Shown in pieces: positions 58,861-64,000 of a DNA stretch of 64,000 nucleotides. Location of the stretch: assembly GCA_033675545.1 (NCBI GenBank), contig JAWDGP010003851.1, positions 213,544 through 277,543 of the forward strand, given 5' to 3'. Source of the DNA: Elysia crispata. Lineage: Eukaryota; Mollusca; Gastropoda; Plakobranchidae. Position numbers and translations under genes: made by a program. Below the pieces are notes generated by a model. That model saw only the letters and a list, made by a program, of their open reading frames with translations. It did not search any database and was not told where the DNA came from. How positions within the stretch are numbered: position 1 is the stretch's first letter; each line of letters starts with the position of its first letter.

Positions 58861-60217
58861 TTTCTATCTGTTAGCTCCCTCTGATCATGGGCACTTGGCC
58901 CTCGAGTTCGTCATGAGTTCGTCCAACCTACCTAGCCGGTGATTTCGTTGTGCAAGTCATTTATTCAGTGGTACAGTTTGACCATCATTCCCTCAATCGG
59001 AGTATGACGCTTGGAACCAGCATGTAACATATTTGGGAGATGAACGAGGACCGGAGTGTTTCCCGACCATTCCGTAAACAGAGAACATCATGCAAGGTAT
59101 ACATAATATTACCCCTCTCCTCAGTCCACTATACCCTACATCTACATTAGAAAAAACTGGCTTAGTCGGTGCTTTTTGCATGCGTTAGGCTGCATCGTAA
59201 AAGTCCTGCGCAACCGGGCCTCAACTACGAATTCTCGCAAGCAGTGTACCTACCTCTAGACAGTTTTTGCACATATTTAAAGCCTTCTAAAGAGCATTAA
59301 GAGGGATCCGAAATAGTTGCTTAGATAGGACAAATGTTTTTTAATCGAAAGAATTTAATTGTTCGATTAGAAACTCTTCGCCGGCTTTAGTTTCACTGAC
59401 AAAAAACTTTATAGAAAAGAGAGGATTGTGTTAGACATACCGGTAAATAGCCGCTCTTGAAATTTCTCTTCATCTTTATTTTTTTTCTTCTAATACTGGC
59501 AGACTGTTCGGCTCCCGTGCACAATGTTTTAATGGAAGGGATTGTCCTTGCCATCTTGAACTAAGGAAAATCGGTAAAATGTCGGCTTTTGTACTTTTTC
59601 AGAACCAATGAGCTGGTAAAGATAATAAAGAAAGAAAACAGCACCTTGATTTCCTTTGAGCAAGTACGCAGAAACAATAAGTGATTGAGAAAAGACAGGC
59701 TTGGTTTTTAATATCCGTGGGCGTCACTTCAAACCAATGCGATATGCTGGAGCAGACCAAGCAACATGCAACTTTCCTCCAAGGCTTAGGAGACGACCAA
59801 ATCAGAACTATTGAGTGCAAAAGGGCCGTGAGTCACTTTGTTCAGTGGAAGCGATAGTTTCCCAGAGTGTGAGCATTATGTGATGAGAACATGACAAGCC
59901 AGGCTAAACTGTATGCTTCCCTGGTCTAATATTGGTGTCACTTACACGTCACCAAGGCGAGGTAATTGGAAAATCATGTCTGAGCAAGTCAATGGGATTT
60001 GGGCTGGTTTCTTTCATGTCAGGCGCAATTGACTTTTGTAGACTGAAGAGATTCTTTAGGGAAGGGCAAAGTGAGAGGATGCAGAGGCAGTGATGGGGAA
60101 ATGAACATGATGAATCAGGAAAAGGAAATAGGGATGTTGAAAGAAAGGCGGTCGGCAAAGGGTGACGAAAAAAGTCAAGGGTAACGAGAAAGCTAAGGAC
60201 AAAGTGAAAGAAAACAA

Positions 60218-60225
60218 AGAGAGAG

Positions 60226-60296
<71 letters not shown>

Positions 60297-60300
60297 TAGA

Positions 60301-60391
<91 letters not shown>
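60218..60391. repeat. (GA)n microsatellite with GATA core
   Basis: Two pure GA blocks flank AAGATAGAGAGATAGATAGATA near 60291. Confidence 0.98.
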
Positions 60392-60394
<3 letters not shown>

Positions 60395-62083
60395 CATGAG
60401 TGAAGAGGTAGACGGAAAAAAGGCTGAGACTGCAGATCTATACCATGCACAAGTCAACATGAGGGAGCTAGAAATAAGGGGAGGTAAAATTTATCAAGGT
60501 TAGTCAGCGCCTCAGCGGTTGATCAGAATTACAATACATTGTGTCCCCTGTAACTGGAAAGCGTGGCTGACTCAAATACACTAAAAGAGAGAAAAGAAAG
60601 GATCTCAATTACAAATAATCTTAAACACTTACATGTAGTTATGACATTTATATTAAACAAAAATCAAGACAAACAATGGAAAAAACTTTAAATATCTCCG
60701 AAAAAAATCTTGCGGTGAGAAAAGAAGTAACCACAAACGAATGATACAAGAGTGCCCACAGGAAGCATAAATAGCCATAGGCCTTCTTTTCTCCTGAGGG
60801 TGGCTTATTTCCTACAATGCGCATAGCATGCTATGTTTATAAATCCAAAGTTGGAGATGTATTAGTCTATTAGGTGAAATGCAGTTTGTCTAAACAGCAT
60901 TTTTTCTTTCAGGAAGTAGCAAGAAAAACGCTTCTTTTCGATGTTACTGTTTTTGTGTCTGTTTTCCAGTGACTTGCACCCCGGTAAGGTAGTCTACTGT
61001 CTTATTTTCAGACATAATAAACATTGTTAAGTGCACTTTCCTCGTCACGCCACGGATAAAGCCAGTTAAATGAGATCTGGAACCACGGAAACCCTAAGTC
61101 TAGCTCGAGCCAAAATTCAAAGCGGTATAGATACTGTCTGCCTTCTAGACTGAACCATCTGTTCCATAAATGATTGATGAGCGAAAGCTGAAACTTAGTG
61201 TCCTCAGAACTGTGGATAAATTTTGCCTAATTTTGGCGAAACAATGACGGGTTGCTTTCCCCTCGATTGTCTCTGTCTGACTGTCTGTATATCTGCTTGT
61301 TTGTCTGTGTGTGTGTGTGTGTGTAAATATTATTTTATTTTGACTACTAACACAAGCAAAAGAGAGTGTCTATGCTATGGATTGGTTACGTAAACGTATT
61401 CTCTAACGTTAGACCATACAAGAAACAAACAAAAAAAAAACCAAACAAACAAAATCAACCCCCCCAAAAAAACACCCAAAAACAAACAAACAAAAAAACA
61501 ACAACACTGTGATGTTATGATAAATGTAATGGTGTAGATGTGATAATAGCAACTTTATGGCGGGAGAGTCTCTGATAATTAGGAGGACAAAGATACACTA
61601 CATATAATAGTTATGAAACCTGAAAGCAACAATGAAAGATGAGATCGCGCAGAGCAAGTAGAGATCAAACACACGGATTTGAGCACTGCTGCTCACATCG
61701 CCCCCAAAATCCTTCTTTTTTGTTAAAAAAAAACAACAAAAAAAAAAACAAAACAAAAACAACAACAAAAGCACCCACTTCTCCTAGAGCATAAATACCC
61801 CAAATGTATAAAAGTTATGTAAGAAATTAGGCATTTATTACTCTTAATGTAGATTTAGAAGGTGACTAGGCAAGTGCATTCATCCGCATCAATGAAATTT
61901 TACGAATGTTATTTTTTTATCTTACTGAACATTTGCACTTACTTATTATTTCATAACACGCAAATACCTTTTCTGCCCATGATTATTTGCAGAGCACAAT
62001 TTAAATATATTGCAGATTTTCCAAAACATTTCTATTTAAAAAAAAAAGACGTTTCCATCGCATCTCAATCTATCAATCTCTAA

Positions 62084-62087
<4 letters not shown>

Positions 62088-62139
<52 letters not shown>

Positions 62140-62173
62140 CCTCTCTCTCCCCTCGCTTTATCTTTTATGGAGT

Positions 62174-62231
<58 letters not shown>
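62088..62231. repeat. Compound (CT)n, (TA)n, (TG)n microsatellites
   Basis: A CT run (62088-62134) is followed after about 40 nt by a TA run that turns directly into a TG run (62176-62231). Confidence 0.97.
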
Positions 62232-62291
62232 AAATAATTCTTTTGTTTTGCTGATGTAAAAAGCCAAATTGATTTATATTTTGCTCTATTT

Positions 62292-62350
62292 ATATTGTGA
62301 CCTCTCACCTCTCTCCCTGTATTCATATTGTGACCTCTCACCTCTCTCCC
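62292..62350. repeat. 33-bp tandem duplication
   Basis: ATATTGTGACCTCTCACCTC begins at 62292 and 62325; both copies end in CTCTCCC. Confidence 0.9.
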
Positions 62351-64000
62351 AGATCATGTGATGGATCAACGGGCTAAACCAGCAGCAATCAGAGGCAGAC
62401 ACCGATGGTCTGGTAATGACCAGTAATGGACGGTCCAAATTGAGGCAATGACCAGTTGGGCGAGAGTGAGCCCATCTTGACCGTGGAATCCAATTACAGG
62501 CTGAATGTGATTGACTCTTGATGATGGAAAGCTAAGTGTTTGAAGAGCTCATCCCAGAAACCCCCGCGCCTGCTAAAGGCTCTGTTTACTTCCTCAAACC
62601 ACTTCTATTCCCTGCAACTCCCGAAAAGTGAGTCCGAGATGAAGAGGAGCAAGATCACTTATAATGCATTGTTACAAACCATATTACGGCAACAGCCAGG
62701 GAAAGCAAAGGCTAGTTAAAAACAGACATTACCAGCGAAATTTCAAAAGTGTGTAAACAAACAGCCAGAAGAGACTGATAAGGGCTGCGGTTGCACATAA
62801 GAAGATCGGACAAGGTTTAATCTTTATCTGACCAGGATCTGAGCATTAAAATAATAATGAATAAATTAAGCTGACGCATCGCATCGGTAAAGAATGTACG
62901 TATAGAGAGCAATTTGAAAACTCTATCGGTAATTTGTGAGATTATCTGTCTAAACGTGATCAAATGATATCACATAAATTGGCGTCGATCTATCTTTCAA
63001 TCTCTACCCCAAAACTGTCCTCCCCCCCAAACGAAAACCCACACACACTCCCTACCTTTCCTATGTAAAATAGTCACAGAGTAGTTATATACATGAATAA
63101 ACCTGACTTTTCATAGGACAGGATAAAAAGAACCAACGAGACCCAATTGATGTGAAGGAAATAAGAGCCAGAATTCCTCTTTAAAACGTAAAGCAAAAAT
63201 AACGACCATGATTTATTTTGATGAAAATGAATACAAACAAACAAGAATTTTAAAATAAACACGGGAAACGTTTAAAATTTTGTGACGTGACTATATAATA
63301 CTTCATGAGGTAGTTGCAATCTCTCAAAGTGGCCCGTTTGTAGGTCCGATTCTTCTTTACCCCTCCTCAGTTATACTGGAATTATATAAAATGTGAAAGA
63401 GTCGTCTAAAACTTCTGATCTCTGTATTTTTCTCTGTTTCCGGTGCCAGTTCTGACAATAAAGATAAGACCAAGGGTCGTATTTATCTGATCGTTGAGGA
63501 GAGAGTTCCATACTATTCTGTCTTGAGTTTTAGAAGCAGCCTCACTGCCTCGAGTGAGATTCTAACAGTTATCAAAGCGGTGATCCTTCACAGCTTAGAA
63601 AACCCCCCTTACTTAACGCTAAAAAAAGTTTCAGACTTCTTCACAACGACCTTGTTGCTGCTACACCAACTGATGCCAATGATGCTTTTGGTTATAAATT
63701 TAATTTTTTCTGCCCTGATCTGCTGTGAATGCCATTATCTGTTCAAGTGCGATCAAGGCGTATCACGAAGAGCACGGTCTCTGATTCCCTGCCTGCCCAC
63801 TCATCTATATCATCAATCAGGCGCAAGCTTTTGTAGTGGTGCAGCTAATACCGGCTGTTTCTTTCTTTCGTGTAAACCAACCATAACTCTTTGAGGAAAG
63901 CTGATGAGGAAAAATGTTAGAGATCAGTCTCGATTCTCTAGATGTAACGCTGAGTCAAAATTTTTGTCCGAGAGGTTGGAATCACTTAGATGAGGCTCAC

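Larger units (their letters stand above)
58870..64000. other. Right-end region, no gene recognised
   Basis: No exon with recognisable homology or a coherent splice pattern was found on either strand. The sequence between the microsatellites is less AT-rich and more complex than the introns, notably at 59.4-60.1 kb and 62.35-62.95 kb, which could hold regulatory DNA or UTRs of a gene beyond the window. A 123-codon open frame at 63523-63894 has no recognised motif. Confidence 0.45.

Noticed and set aside
63523..63894. 123-codon open frame as a gene at the right end
   Set aside because: Cys/Leu/Ser-rich translation without a recognised motif, no clear splice sites and no homologous neighbour; chance is likely.

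Overview
The window reads as AT-rich animal nuclear DNA with spliced genes. Introns are GT-AG, transposon remnants are numerous, and GA/CT, TA, ATA and ACT microsatellites are long. Neither operons nor bacterial gene spacing is seen. Protein similarity, tRNA-type SINE sequence and repeated TAGATC-type motifs suggest a lophotrochozoan, most plausibly a gastropod mollusc. That placement is an inference from pattern recognition and was not tested by a search.

Two protein-coding genes can be rebuilt almost completely from exon/intron junctions, and they converge. On the + strand, positions 12024-23911 hold ATE1, arginyl-tRNA--protein transferase: 10 coding exons per transcript and 472 residues. 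Exon 7 exists in two homologous 162-nt versions, 18712-18873 and 19438-19599, which look mutually exclusive as in mammalian ATE1. On the - strand, positions 54301-33453 hold IBTK, the ankyrin/RCC1/double-BTB protein named inhibitor of Bruton tyrosine kinase and known in human as a CUL3 ubiquitin-ligase adaptor: 26 coding exons and about 1403 residues, including a 33-nt microexon. All exon phases agree along both models. The only uncertain junction is IBTK exon 10/11. Both start codons lie just inside an exon that begins with an acceptor site (9 nt upstream for ATE1, 3 nt for IBTK), so both genes probably have upstream non-coding first exons.

Layout: 1-12014, no convincing gene; a ~190-bp tandem duplication (about 462-848), a 79-bp-period tandem array (about 3101-3495), large GA/CT and ACT arrays and TAGATC-rich sequence, with the ATE1 promoter presumably somewhere here. 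12015-24176, ATE1, with a decayed LINE reverse transcriptase in intron 2. 24177-33452, the intergenic/3'UTR zone between the converging genes, with a second LINE fragment. 33453-54304, IBTK, with a transposon-like ORF in intron 6, a 200-nt GA/CT array beside the exon 4 donor and a SINE in intron 1. 54305-64000, the IBTK upstream region, with a candidate 5' non-coding exon near 56.4 kb, a LINE fragment at 57.9-58.9 kb and mostly unassigned sequence with microsatellites after that.

Both genes belong to protein-turnover pathways (N-degron arginylation and CUL3 ubiquitination), but nothing in the sequence shows that they act together. I saw no CRISPR array, toxin gene, intact virus or prokaryote-type system. 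The observation most worth following is the duplicated ATE1 exon 7.
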